Of a DNA stretch of 64,000 nucleotides, positions 1 through 11,635 are shown in pieces. Source of the DNA: Acidimicrobiia bacterium (GTDB lineage: Bacteria > Actinomycetota > Acidimicrobiia > IMCC26256 > JAOSJM01); NCBI GenBank assembly GCA_027494165.1, contig JAOSJM010000005.1, positions 372,001-436,000 on the forward strand, read 5' to 3'. The translations under genes were made by a program, and so were the position numbers. How positions within the stretch are numbered: position 1 is the stretch's first letter; each line of letters starts with the position of its first letter. The notes beneath the pieces are model-generated. The model ran no database searches. It was given only the letters and a program-made list of their open reading frames with translations, and was not told where the DNA came from.

Positions 1-1470
1 GAGGAAGTACTGGTTCCAGTCGGCGACCGGCACCGCGTTGATGCTGCGCACGCCGCGCGCCTGGTCGCCGGTCCCCGGTCGCTCGACGTGGATCACCTCG
101 GCGCCGAAGTCGGCGAGATGCTGCGCGCAGAGAGGACCCTGCAGCCACACCGTGAGATCGAGGACGCGGATCCCACCCAGCGCCCCGGCCCCCGCCGTGG
201 GAACAGGCTCGGCGGCCGCCGGCCTCCCGCCCCGCCGCCACGTGGCCGGGACCGTGGCCCGCGCGGTTCCGGCGACCCCCTGGCGCTCGAGCTCGTCGAC
301 GTCGGTCGGCGAGTAGCCCAACGCTCGGAGGATCTCGCGGGAGTGCTCCCCCACCCGCGGCGCCATGCGAGCGACCTCGGCCGGCGTCTCGCCGAGGTGG
401 ATGGGGAAGCCGATGCCCTCGAACCGGCCGTGGCCCGCCCGCTCGAGGGAGATCACGTAGCGGTTGATCCGGGCCGCCTCGTCGGAGGCCGGGTAGTCGT
501 GCTTCTCGATGACGTCGGCCGAGAGCCGGTACTCCTGGAACCGCTCTCGCCAGTGGCTCGCCGGGTGCTTCGAGAAGAGGTCGTCGAGCAGCGCCATCAG
601 CGTCTGGCGTCCCTCGCCGCAGCGCAGGTCGTGCGTCGCGAAGCGGGGATCGTCGGCGTCGATGCCCATCATGGTCGAGAACGCCGGCCACCAGCGGTCG
701 CTGTCGGGCATCGTGAGCGTGACCCAACGCCCGTCGGAGGTCGGGTAGGCGAGGCTCGCCCCGCTCATCGGGTTCGCGGTGTCGAGTCGTGACACCGGAT
801 CCGACAGCCGGTCGTCGCGCGTCGCGAGGTAGGCGTCGACGGTGAGGGTCGCCGCGTAGAGGTTGCCGCCGAACAGCGAGGCGTCGACGACCTGGCCCTC
901 GCCCGCCCTCTCCCGATGGCGCAACGCAGCCAGCACGCCGAACGCGAGCTGGACGGCGGTGTACATCTGACCGTGGCCCGCGTAGACGGGGGGCTGGCCC
1001 GGCTCCCCCAGGGCGGGCATCAGGCCCGTGCGGGCGGCGGCGAGCTCGTCCAGCGCCGGGAGGTCTCGGTCCGGACCCCGCGGCCCGAAGCCGGATCCCC
1101 GCGCGTAGACGAGGTCGGGCTTCAGGTCGACGACGACGTCGTAGGTCAGTCGAGCGTCCTCGAGGTCGGCGAACGGGAGGTCGGTGAGGAGGACGTCGGC
1201 CGTCCGCAGCAACCGCTCCAGCGCCTCGGACCCGGCCGGCCGGCGCAGGTCGAGGCCCAAGCTGCGCTTGTTCCGGTGGATCAGCTCCGCTTCGGGGTCG
1301 ATCGGCTCGGGCGGGTGCCGGCCGTCGCGGTCGGGATCACGTGCGGATCGCGAGAGGTCTTCCACCCGGATGACGTCGGCGCCGAAGTCCCCGAGGAGCG
1401 CGGACGCCAACCCGCCCCACATCTCGGTGGTGAGATCGACGACGACGACGTCGTCCAGCGCCTTCGCCAC
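1..1470 (-). CDS. tandem CaiB/BaiF CoA-transferase (class III), 3' end outside window
   Basis: Family III CoA-transferases move CoA between carboxylic acids through an aspartyl-CoA intermediate. The frame is open for 490 codons from a GTG at 1470 to the window edge. Residues about 1-400 form a first CaiB domain, starting with a Rossmann-like segment (VVVVDLTTEMWGG) and carrying the family aspartate in GEGQVVDASL. A second CaiB N-terminus begins at about residue 427 (GGIRVLDLTVWLQGP), so the full protein should be near 800 aa. It is the last visible gene of the large minus-strand operon, 21 bases after the previous stop. The start choice is only fairly sure. The substrate is unknown. Confidence 0.85.
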   Translation of the reverse strand, partial: MAKALDDVVVVDLTTEMWGGLASALLGDFGADVIRVEDLSRSARDPDRDGRHPPEPIDPEAELIHRNKRSLGLDLRRPAGSEALERLLRTADVLLTDLPFADLEDARLTYDVVVDLKPDLVYARGSGFGPRGPDRDLPALDELAAARTGLMPALGEPGQPPVYAGHGQMYTAVQLAFGVLAALRHRERAGEGQVVDASLFGGNLYAATLTVDAYLATRDDRLSDPVSRLDTANPMSGASLAYPTSDGRWVTLTMPDSDRWWPAFSTMMGIDADDPRFATHDLRCGEGRQTLMALLDDLFSKHPASHWRERFQEYRLSADVIEKHDYPASDEAARINRYVISLERAGHGRFEGIGFPIHLGETPAEVARMAPRVGEHSREILRALGYSPTDVDELERQGVAGTARATVPATWRRGGRPAAAEPVPTAGAGALGGIRVLDLTVWLQGPLCAQHLADFGAEVIHVERPGTGDQARGVRSINAVPVADWNQYFL

Positions 1471-1490
1471 GATGCCGTCCCCAACCGCTC

Positions 1491-2705
1491 TCAGTAGATG
1501 ACCTGCTCGTCGACGAGCCGGCGGTAGCGCTCCTCGGGCAGGCCGAGGAGGTCCAGGAACACGTGCTCGTTGTCCTGCCCCAGGCACGGACCCGGGGGCA
1601 CCGACGCCTCGTACCCGCTGTTCTTGACGTAGCTGCCGTAGATCGTCTCCCTGAAGCCGAACCGGTGGTCGACCTCGACGAACGTCCCGCGCTCCTCGAA
1701 GTGCGGGTCGTCGAGCAGGTCGGCCACGCTGCTGACCGGCGCCGCGGCGACGCGGTGCCTCTGCAGCCGGGCCGCCAGCTCACGGTTGTCGAGATCGGCC
1801 GTCCACGCCGAGATCCTCCCGTGCAGGTCGGCGATGTTCTCCACCCGAGCCGCGTGCGTCGCGAACTGCGGCGCGGTCGCCCACTCCGGGTTGCCCATCG
1901 CCTCGACGAGACCGCACCACGCCGCGTCGTCGAACACCGCGATGGTGATCCAGCGGTCGTCACCGGCGCAGGGGAAGACCCCGTGGGGCGCGGCGGCCGC
2001 CAGCGGGTGGCGGTTGCCCAGTGGACCGCCCACACGGTCGTTCAACACGTAGTCCATGAAGGCCGGCCCGATCATCGGCATGACGGCTTCCTGCTGGGAG
2101 TAGTCGATGTACTGGCCCTGGGCGGTGCGGTCTCGGTGCGCGAGGGCGACGACGATCGCGAACGCGCTCGTGATCCCGTTGTACGGGTCGGAGAACGCGT
2201 TCTCCATCGGCATCGGCGGACCGTCGAAGTAGCCGGTGAGGCTGTCGAGCCCCGTGATGCTGGCCAGGCTCAGGCCGTAGGTCCGCAGCCCGCGCAGCGG
2301 CCCGAACTGACCGGCGGCCGACATCGACAGCATGATCAGGTCCGCCCGGTGCTCGACGAGGTCGTCGTAGCCGAGGCCGAGCCGGTCCATGACGCCGGGA
2401 CCGAAGTTCTCCACGACGACGTCGCACCGGGCGACGAGCTCGCGCGCGAGCTCGATCCCGCGCGGCTCCTTCAGGTTGATGGTCACGCTGCCGTTGCCGG
2501 CCCAGCAGGCTTGCTGGCTCAGGCTGCGGTTCGGGTCGCGCTCACCTTCACCGAACGGTGGGAGGCCGCGCGTCATGTCGACACGGGCCTGCGACTCGAT
2601 CTTGTAGACCTCCGCCCCGAGGAACGCGAGCGTCTGCCCGACCATCGGTCCCGCCCAGACCCAACCGAAGTTGGCGACCCGGATCCCCTCGAGGGGCTTG
2701 GCCAT
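1491..2705 (-). CDS. CaiB/BaiF family CoA-transferase
   Basis: This 404-aa protein has the usual length of a single-domain class III CoA-transferase. The N-terminus (LEGIRVANFGWVWAGPMVG) is the CoA-binding Rossmann segment and the conserved aspartate sits in GQYIDYSQQEA. A longer open frame continues upstream, but the ATG at 2705 matches the family start and lies 11 bases after the previous stop. It follows another 404-aa paralogue and precedes the tandem CaiB protein, so the operon end carries four CaiB domains. It probably activates an acid made by this pathway; the CoA donor and acceptor cannot be read from the sequence. Confidence 0.9.
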   Translation of the reverse strand: MAKPLEGIRVANFGWVWAGPMVGQTLAFLGAEVYKIESQARVDMTRGLPPFGEGERDPNRSLSQQACWAGNGSVTINLKEPRGIELARELVARCDVVVENFGPGVMDRLGLGYDDLVEHRADLIMLSMSAAGQFGPLRGLRTYGLSLASITGLDSLTGYFDGPPMPMENAFSDPYNGITSAFAIVVALAHRDRTAQGQYIDYSQQEAVMPMIGPAFMDYVLNDRVGGPLGNRHPLAAAAPHGVFPCAGDDRWITIAVFDDAAWCGLVEAMGNPEWATAPQFATHAARVENIADLHGRISAWTADLDNRELAARLQRHRVAAAPVSSVADLLDDPHFEERGTFVEVDHRFGFRETIYGSYVKNSGYEASVPPGPCLGQDNEHVFLDLLGLPEERYRRLVDEQVIY

Positions 2706-2716
2706 CCCCACCCTCC

Positions 2717-3931
2717 TCAGATCACGCCGCCGGCGCGCAGCCGCTCGATCTCGCCGGCGTCCAGGCCGAGCTCGTCGCCGAAGACCGCCTCGTTGTGCTG
2801 ACCCAGCAGCGGTGCCGCGGTGCGCGGGCCGCCCGGGGTTCCGGTGAGCATCGCGGGGGCGCCGAGCGTCCGGAGCGGGCCGAGCACGGGGTGCTCGACC
2901 TCGGCGATGTAGCCGCGCTCCCGGAGGTGAGGGTGCTCGGCCGCCTCCGCGACCGTGTACACCGCGGTCGTCGGAACTCCCTCGGCCTGGCACATGTCCT
3001 GGAGCTCGGCCTTGGTGTGCTGCTTCGTCCACTCCTCGGTCATGGCGTGGATCAGGTCCTTGTTCTCGCCCCGGACGAACATGTCGCGGAACATCTCGGG
3101 CTGGGCCCACTCGGGGTTGCCCATCACCTTGACGAGGCCGTCCCACTGGCCGGGCTCCAGCACGAGCATCCAGACGTGGCCGTCCTTGCAGGGGAGGATC
3201 GCCGCCGGCGCGGCGAGACCCATGCTCACCCCGGTGCGCCGGTCGTAGACACCGTCCTGCGCGTAGCCGCCGATGTTCTGGCCCCCGACGAAGGTCGCCG
3301 CGATCGCCTCGGCGCACGAGACGTCGACGAGCTGGCCGCCGCCCACGCGCCCGCGCCCGATCGTCGCCGCCAGGCCCCATGTCGCGGCCGTGGTGGCACC
3401 GTAGAAGTCGGCCGAGAACGTGCCGTGCTGGAGAGGCGCCTCGCCCGGGCGACCGCAGTAGCGGTGGCCGGCCGCGGAGAGGTGGAAGGCGTTGAGGTCG
3501 CACCCGTTCCAGTCGCGGTAGGGCCCGGTCTGGCCGAAGGGCGTGATCGAGATCATCACCAGGCTGGGGTGGGCGCCGGCGATGCTGGCGTAGTCGAGCT
3601 TCCGCTGGCGCATCCACGCCGGCGGGTTGTTCTCCACGAGCACGTCGGCGTTCTCGAGCAGCCGCAGGAACAGCTCGCGACCGGCCTCCGTGGTGACGTC
3701 GAGGGTGACCCCTCGCTTGTTCGTGTTCAGGAGCTGGTAGAGCCCGCTCCGCTCCGGGTCGGGGACGTCGCCGGGGAACGGCCCCCAGCGGCGGGCGGTG
3801 TCACCATCCGGGGGGAGCTCGACCTTGACGACGTCGGCGCCGTAGTCCGCGAGCAGCTTCGCGCAGTACGGCGCCGACACGAGCTGGCCGAGCTCGACGA
3901 CCCGGATCCCCGCAAGCGCTCCGTCGGTCAT
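2717..3931 (-). CDS. CaiB/BaiF family CoA-transferase
   Basis: A 404-aa class III CoA-transferase. It starts at ATG 3931 with LAGIRVVELGQLVSAPYCAK, the standard CaiB N-terminus, and the catalytic-type aspartate is in GQLVDVSCAEA. The residues AAWGLAATIGR and PCKDGHVWM are also typical of the family. It sits 26 bases downstream of a conserved 103-aa protein and 11 bases upstream of the next CoA-transferase. Alpha/beta-type CaiB heteromers exist in some bile-acid and aromatic pathways, so this and its neighbour could be partners, but that is inference. Confidence 0.9.
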   Translation of the reverse strand: MTDGALAGIRVVELGQLVSAPYCAKLLADYGADVVKVELPPDGDTARRWGPFPGDVPDPERSGLYQLLNTNKRGVTLDVTTEAGRELFLRLLENADVLVENNPPAWMRQRKLDYASIAGAHPSLVMISITPFGQTGPYRDWNGCDLNAFHLSAAGHRYCGRPGEAPLQHGTFSADFYGATTAATWGLAATIGRGRVGGGQLVDVSCAEAIAATFVGGQNIGGYAQDGVYDRRTGVSMGLAAPAAILPCKDGHVWMLVLEPGQWDGLVKVMGNPEWAQPEMFRDMFVRGENKDLIHAMTEEWTKQHTKAELQDMCQAEGVPTTAVYTVAEAAEHPHLRERGYIAEVEHPVLGPLRTLGAPAMLTGTPGGPRTAAPLLGQHNEAVFGDELGLDAGEIERLRAGGVI

Positions 3932-3957
3932 GGTGCCGTCCCTCTCGTCCGATCGGC

Positions 3958-4269
3958 TCAGTCCGAGGACGGGAGCGGCTTGGCGTCCTTGATCACGAGA
4001 CGGCGGCCGTCGACCTCCAGCCAACCGTCGCCGGCCTTGGTGCACAGCACCTCGAGGTCGTCCTCGGCGTTGACGTACCGCTTGCCGAGCAACGTCGGAT
4101 CGTCGGCGGACGGCAACGGCTCCGCCGGCTCCGATCGAGCCTCGTCGGAACCGAGCATGGGCACCCCGCCGCACGAGATCGTGACCTCCCTCGGGGGTGC
4201 CTTCACGACGATGACCTCGGTCGTGCAGACCGCGCTGCGCATCCTCGTTCCGGCCTTCAGCACTGCCAT
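3958..4269 (-). CDS. conserved small protein, unknown function (103 aa)
   Basis: A 103-aa soluble protein starting at ATG 4269, only 5 bases after the SnoaL-like gene. It has three cysteines (AVCTTEV, ISCGGVPM, EVLCTKAG) and a second half reading LLGKRYVNAEDDLEVLCTK. From memory, similar small proteins occur beside acyl-CoA genes in mycobacteria and rhodococci, but I know of no assigned function. There is no signal peptide or membrane segment. The cysteines could bind a metal; that is speculation. Its place between pathway genes suggests a role in the same pathway. Confidence 0.75.
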   Translation of the reverse strand: MAVLKAGTRMRSAVCTTEVIVVKAPPREVTISCGGVPMLGSDEARSEPAEPLPSADDPTLLGKRYVNAEDDLEVLCTKAGDGWLEVDGRRLVIKDAKPLPSSD

Positions 4270-4274
4270 GACCC

Positions 4275-4745
4275 TCAGTCCTCCCAGGTGCGTTGCGGAT
4301 TCTCCGTGAGCTCCTCGCCGAGCCTCACGTACGTGCTCATGTTCACGGTGCGGGTCGCGAACCTCCAGGTGCCGTCGACCCGGACGTAGCGGTCGTCGTA
4401 GTGGCCCCAGGCCGACAGGCGTTCGCCACGGATGACGGCCCGCAGGTCGATATAGCAGGTGCCGGTGGCGACGTCGCCGTCGAGCTCGATGACGTGGTTG
4501 TGGACGAACGGGAAGAACTCGTCCTCCTCGAACATCCGCCGGTACCCGTCGAGCAGGGCTTCCCGGCCACGGATCGGGGGCAGCGCGGCCGTCTCGAGCA
4601 CGCCGTCGGGGGTGAAGAGCTCGACGACGGCCGCGACCTCCTTGCGCCACACGTGGTGGGCGTACCGGTTCGCCAGGTCTCGGATGGCTTCCCGGTCCGT
4701 CCACGTGCTCGACGGCGCTGCGTCGGTGTCCGTGGTGTTCGCCAT
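4275..4745 (-). CDS. SnoaL-like (NTF2 fold) protein
   Basis: A 156-aa protein with the SnoaL/NTF2 cone fold signature: an N-terminal helix (DREAIRDLANRYAHHVW), then VELFTPDGVLE, then a C-terminal sheet with GTWRFATRTVNM. Members act as ketosteroid-isomerase-like isomerases, dehydratases or hydroxylase partners. The start is ATG 4745, 26 bases after the fusion enzyme gene. In this setting it may isomerise or dehydrate a ketone intermediate, but the catalytic residues cannot be assigned from sequence alone. Confidence 0.85.
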   Translation of the reverse strand: MANTTDTDAAPSSTWTDREAIRDLANRYAHHVWRKEVAAVVELFTPDGVLETAALPPIRGREALLDGYRRMFEEDEFFPFVHNHVIELDGDVATGTCYIDLRAVIRGERLSAWGHYDDRYVRVDGTWRFATRTVNMSTYVRLGEELTENPQRTWED

Positions 4746-4771
4746 GTCGTGGGAGCTTCGGTCCGTCCTCG

Positions 4772-6565
4772 TCAGTGTCCGGTGAACTCGGGTGCCCGCT
4801 TCTCGGCGAAGGCCCGTGGGCCCTCGCGGGCGTCGTCGGACGCGAAGACGCGCGCCGCCAGCGCCTTCTCGAGGACGAACCCGGGTTCGAGGCCCAGCCC
4901 CCGCACGGCGATCTCCTTCGACGTGCGGACCGCCAGCGGGCCGTTGCGGCAGATCTGGTGCGCGATCTCCCGGGCGGCGTCCATGAGCTGGGCGGAGGGG
5001 ACGACCCGGTTCACCAGCCCGACCTCGTAGGCCCGTCGCGCGTCGATGGGCTCGCCGGTCAGCAGCATCTCCATGGCCACCGCCCACGGGATCTGACGCG
5101 GCAGCCGGATGTGCGATCCGCCGGCGGGCACGAGGCCCCAGCGCACCTCGCCGAGCCCGAACTTCGCGTGATCGGCGGCGATGCGGAGGTCGGTACCGGC
5201 GAGCATCTCGAGCCCACCGGCGATGCAGTACCCGTTCACGGCGGCGATGATCGGCTTGAACACGTCGGAGAACTGGCGCTTCGTGTGGTCCTCGTACCCG
5301 AGCTCGTCACCCGCGGTGAGGAGCGGGATCGCCTCCTTGAGGTCCATCCCGGTGCAGAAGGCGCGGTCGCCGCTGGCGGTGAGGATCGCCACCCACGACT
5401 CCTCGTCGCTCTCGAAGTCGGCGAAGACGGCGTCGAGCGCGGCGAGCATGTCCTTCGTCAGCGCGTTCATCGCGTCGGGACGGTCGATCGTCACGATCGC
5501 GACGTGGTCCTCGGTCTCGTAGCGGATCGTCGGCGGCAGCTCGAGCACCGGACCCGACCGTCCCGCCCCGCGCCTGCTCGCGACCGGCACCGGACGGAAC
5601 TTGGGCAGCGCGATCCCCTCGGTGACGTGGTCGAAGGCGACCTCCACCGGCATGTCGACCTGGAGATCCGCCGGCGGCGTGTCGAGCATGCGGCTGATCA
5701 CGCGCACCCCCTCGTCCATCTCGACGACGACGGCGGCGTACGGCGTCTCCTCCTCGAAGTCGGGATGCAGCGCCCGCTCGACGACCGTCCACGAGAACAG
5801 GGTGCCCCGACCGCTGGAGCGCTCCCACGTCCAGGAGAAGGAGCCGCACTCGGCGCACATCTCACGGGGCACGTGACGCCACGCCCCGCAGTCGGAGCAG
5901 CGCTGGAAGCGCAGCTCGCCGCTCGCGCAGTAGTCGTAGAACTCCTTGGTGAGCCCGTCGAGCGTCGGGAGGGGCTTCCCGTAGTCGACCGGCGCCCCGT
6001 GGGTGACGCTCGGGTCCGGCAGCTCTCGGGACCACTCGGCGATCACCGACGGCGTCCGGTCCTCGAAGTCGGCCCGGTCGGGCAGCGGGCGTCCGAGCCA
6101 GTCGCGGTAGAAGGTGTCGAGATCCGGCAGGAAGTCGAAGTCCGGAGGGCAGCCGCGGGGCACGGCCTCGACCTCGAGCTGCGTCCCGCACCCCGGGCAG
6201 ATGTACTCGCGCAGCTGCACCCAGCTCGCGTCCGGGGCCTCGCGACCCTTGTACACCTCGGCGATGGTCTCGTCGGTGTCCCGCACGTGGATGAGCGAGC
6301 TCAGCTTCCAGTTCACGCGGTGGTCGCCGAGCTCGTGCCCGCACCGGCACTTCACGATGCGCTGGCCGTCCTTGGCGACGACGTAGAGCACCGGGGTCAG
6401 CGGCAACAGGATGGGATCGTCCCAGCCCACCCGCGACGAGAGGATCTCGACGTACCTGTCGAAGCGATCGGCGTCCTTCGGACGCGTCATCATGTCCTGG
6501 ACCGTCGGCCAGGGCAGCACGCCGTCGACCAGCTTCTCGATGTCCGCCTTGTCAAACGTGGCCAT
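4772..6565 (-). CDS. three-domain fusion: acetone carboxylase gamma-like + DUF35 + enoyl-CoA hydratase
   Basis: A 597-aa fusion with three recognisable parts. Residues 1-170 resemble the acetone carboxylase gamma subunit, including KCRCGHELGDHRVNWKL and the metal-type cysteines C73, C75, C123 and C126. Residues 200-330 form a DUF35 unit with an intact zinc ribbon (C223, C226, C237, C240) followed by an OB fold. Residues 345-597 are a crotonase with the oxyanion segments DRAFCTGMDL and YCIAGGLE. DUF35 proteins usually partner SCP-X-type thiolases, and such a protein is encoded just upstream. The alpha and beta carboxylase subunits are in the same operon. There is no frameshift and no internal stop. 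I infer that one polypeptide links carboxylation, thiolase partnering and hydration. Confidence 0.88.
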   Translation of the reverse strand: MATFDKADIEKLVDGVLPWPTVQDMMTRPKDADRFDRYVEILSSRVGWDDPILLPLTPVLYVVAKDGQRIVKCRCGHELGDHRVNWKLSSLIHVRDTDETIAEVYKGREAPDASWVQLREYICPGCGTQLEVEAVPRGCPPDFDFLPDLDTFYRDWLGRPLPDRADFEDRTPSVIAEWSRELPDPSVTHGAPVDYGKPLPTLDGLTKEFYDYCASGELRFQRCSDCGAWRHVPREMCAECGSFSWTWERSSGRGTLFSWTVVERALHPDFEEETPYAAVVVEMDEGVRVISRMLDTPPADLQVDMPVEVAFDHVTEGIALPKFRPVPVASRRGAGRSGPVLELPPTIRYETEDHVAIVTIDRPDAMNALTKDMLAALDAVFADFESDEESWVAILTASGDRAFCTGMDLKEAIPLLTAGDELGYEDHTKRQFSDVFKPIIAAVNGYCIAGGLEMLAGTDLRIAADHAKFGLGEVRWGLVPAGGSHIRLPRQIPWAVAMEMLLTGEPIDARRAYEVGLVNRVVPSAQLMDAAREIAHQICRNGPLAVRTSKEIAVRGLGLEPGFVLEKALAARVFASDDAREGPRAFAEKRAPEFTGH

Positions 6566-6586
6566 GTGGATCTCCCGAATCGACGT

Positions 6587-7750
6587 TCAGACTCGCTGCA
6601 GGATGACGATGCTGCCGTCGCCGAAGTCGCCCCAGCCGGTGACGACGACGACCTCCGCGCCGGGCACCTGACGCTCGCCCGCGTCGCCGCGCAGCTGGTG
6701 CACCGCCTCGATGACGTGGTTCATGCCGAGGACGTGGGCCTCGGACAGCAACCCGCCATGGGTGTTGACGGGGAGCTCGCCGCCCGGCCCGATGCGGCCT
6801 CCTTCGACGAAGTCACCGCCCTCGCCCCGCCGGCAGAGGCCCATCTCCTCGATCTGCTGGAGCACCTCGAAGGTGAAGCAGTCGTAGATCATCGCCACGT
6901 CGACCTCGGCCGGCTTGATGCCGGCCCGCCCGAACGCCTGCGGGGCGGCGACGGTGAGGCCGGTGGCGAAGAAGTCCTTCCGGTTCGTGATCTCGTCGGC
7001 CGGGTACGGCTGCCCGCTGGCGCCGGCGACGATCATGACCGGCTTCGCCGGCAGGTCGCGCGCCCGCTCGAGCGTCGTGACGACCACCGCCGCCGCGCCG
7101 TCGGTCTCGAGGCAGCAGTCGTACAGGCGGTACGGATCGGCGAGCATCGGCGAGGCCATGTAGTCGTCGAGCGTCAACGGCTTGCCGTGCATGACCGCTC
7201 GCGGGTTGCGCTGGGCGTGCTGGCGCATCGCCACGGCGATCTCGCCGAGTTGCTCCGGCCGCGTCTCGAACTCGTGCATGTGCCGGCGGGCGATGACCGA
7301 GTACCACTGGGGCGGGGCCACGAACCCGTAGGGCAGGTAGAAGTCGCGAGCGATGGCGCCACCGGGGATCGACGAGGCGTCGTTCGCGACCGTCTGGCGG
7401 ACCCGGCTCCGGGAGTAGCCGTTCCAGCCGGCGGGCAGGAGGACGTGGTCGGCCAGCCCGTTCGTCACGGCGGTCGCCGCGATGTTGAGCGACGTCACCG
7501 GTGCGGCCCCACCGGTGTGGACCGTCGCCGCGAAGCGCAGGTTGGCGCACCCGAGGCTGGCCGCCAGCTCCTCGGCGTTGGCGAGGTTCGGAAACGGCAT
7601 GATGCCGTCGATCGCCGCCGGCCTCAGGCCCGCGTCGGCGATGGCCCGGGTCGCCGCCTGGAGCTGCAGCGCGAGCTGGGACATGCCCGATCCGGGCGCG
7701 CGGCAGTAGGCGGTCTGCCCGATGCCGATGACGCAGGCCTGGCTCTTCAT
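6587..7750 (-). CDS. thiolase-fold lipid-transfer-type protein without the usual nucleophilic cysteine
   Basis: A 387-aa thiolase-superfamily protein of the SCP-X/Ltp branch (ACVIGIGQTAYCR at the start; HGGLLSEAHVLGMNHVIEA near the end). At the place where Ltp-type thiolases carry the nucleophile (CASG) it reads HTGGAAP, so a classical thiolase reaction looks unlikely. Ltp2-type homologues act as retro-aldolases with a DUF35 partner, and the next gene encodes a DUF35 domain. The ATG at 7750 overlaps the amidohydrolase stop (ATGA). I infer an aldolase or C-C lyase complexed with the downstream fusion protein. Confidence 0.88.
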   Translation of the reverse strand: MKSQACVIGIGQTAYCRAPGSGMSQLALQLQAATRAIADAGLRPAAIDGIMPFPNLANAEELAASLGCANLRFAATVHTGGAAPVTSLNIAATAVTNGLADHVLLPAGWNGYSRSRVRQTVANDASSIPGGAIARDFYLPYGFVAPPQWYSVIARRHMHEFETRPEQLGEIAVAMRQHAQRNPRAVMHGKPLTLDDYMASPMLADPYRLYDCCLETDGAAAVVVTTLERARDLPAKPVMIVAGASGQPYPADEITNRKDFFATGLTVAAPQAFGRAGIKPAEVDVAMIYDCFTFEVLQQIEEMGLCRRGEGGDFVEGGRIGPGGELPVNTHGGLLSEAHVLGMNHVIEAVHQLRGDAGERQVPGAEVVVVTGWGDFGDGSIVILQRV

Positions 7751-8738
7751 CCGTCCCGGTCGCCCTGCGCAGGATGCGTCTTGACGGGCTCGATCTTCGC
7801 CAGGCGGGCCAGGTTCCGGCCCAGGATGCCCGCCCGGATCTCGTCGGTGATCTCGTCGTACCCGTACTTGTCCTGCAGCTCCTCGGGCATCTCGAGGTTG
7901 CGGACCCAGTCGACGACGCGCTTCGTGTGGGGGAACGGCACGTCGAGGCCCATGACGATCTTGGAGGGCTCGACCCAGTGGAGGGCGGTGCCGATCGCGT
8001 GGTACCCGCGGTACGGCGAGCGCTCGTACCACCCGACGATGCCCGACATGCTGAGGTAGAGGTGCTCGTGCTTCCCCGCGAGGCCGATGAGCTCCTCGGT
8101 GTGGGGCCACCCCATGTGGTAGGCGATGATCTTGAGGTCGGGGAAGTCGAGGCAGATCCGGTCGAGCGTGTCGGGGTGGGCGTGCGAGCTCGGCTGCGGG
8201 CAGACGTACGCCATCCCGGTGTGCACGGTGAGCGGGATGTCGAGCTCGCAGGCCTTCTCGTAGAAGGGCCACATCCGCCTGTCGTCGAGCGGCGCCAGGT
8301 CCTCGGGCTGGTACACCTTGCACAGCCGCGCGTCGTGGTTCGTGACGAGGTGCTCGAGCTCCCAGATCGCGTGCTCCACCCCCCGCCGCAGGATCGGCCC
8401 GACCATCGCCTCGAGGTACAGACGACCCGGGTACTGCTTGACCTGGTCGATCATCCACTGGTTGGTCGACAGGGGAAACGTGCCGCCGCTGATGTCCATC
8501 ATCCCTTCGCGCAGGCAGAAGGCGACGTCGACGTCGGCCTCGTCCATGTGCCGGATCAGCGTGTCCGCGATCGGCGGCTCCCCCAGCCTGGGATCCGGAC
8601 CGGTCCAGGCCCGCAGCACGCCCTGCACGCTCTTCCACCAGCGCTCGGCGTCGGGGTAGTAACCGATGGTCTCGCTGAGCGCCGCCGGGTTGAGGAGGTG
8701 ACACTCGGTCAACGCGACGAAGTGGCTGGGGCTCTCGG

Positions 8739-8742
<4 letters not shown>
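7747..8742 (-). CDS. amidohydrolase-2 family protein
   Basis: A 331-aa TIM-barrel protein of the amidohydrolase-2 (ACMSD-like) family, whose members hydrolyse or decarboxylate ring and keto acids. Barrel-end metal-type residues include the histidine in LTVHTGMAY, the histidines in YHMGWPH and the aspartate in MGLDVPFPH. The first-strand HxH pair is replaced by a single histidine in LTECHLLNP, so metal binding may be atypical. The ATG at 8742 overlaps the coxL stop. It may open a ring or decarboxylate an intermediate of the operon's pathway. Confidence 0.88.

Positions 8743-11631
<2,889 letters not shown>

Positions 11632-11635
<4 letters not shown>

Noticed and set aside
4775..8059. 1094-codon plus-strand ORF
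   Set aside because: It is the antisense shadow of the carboxylase-gamma fusion and the thiolase-fold gene, with Arg/Val/Asp-rich nonsense typical of very GC-rich DNA.
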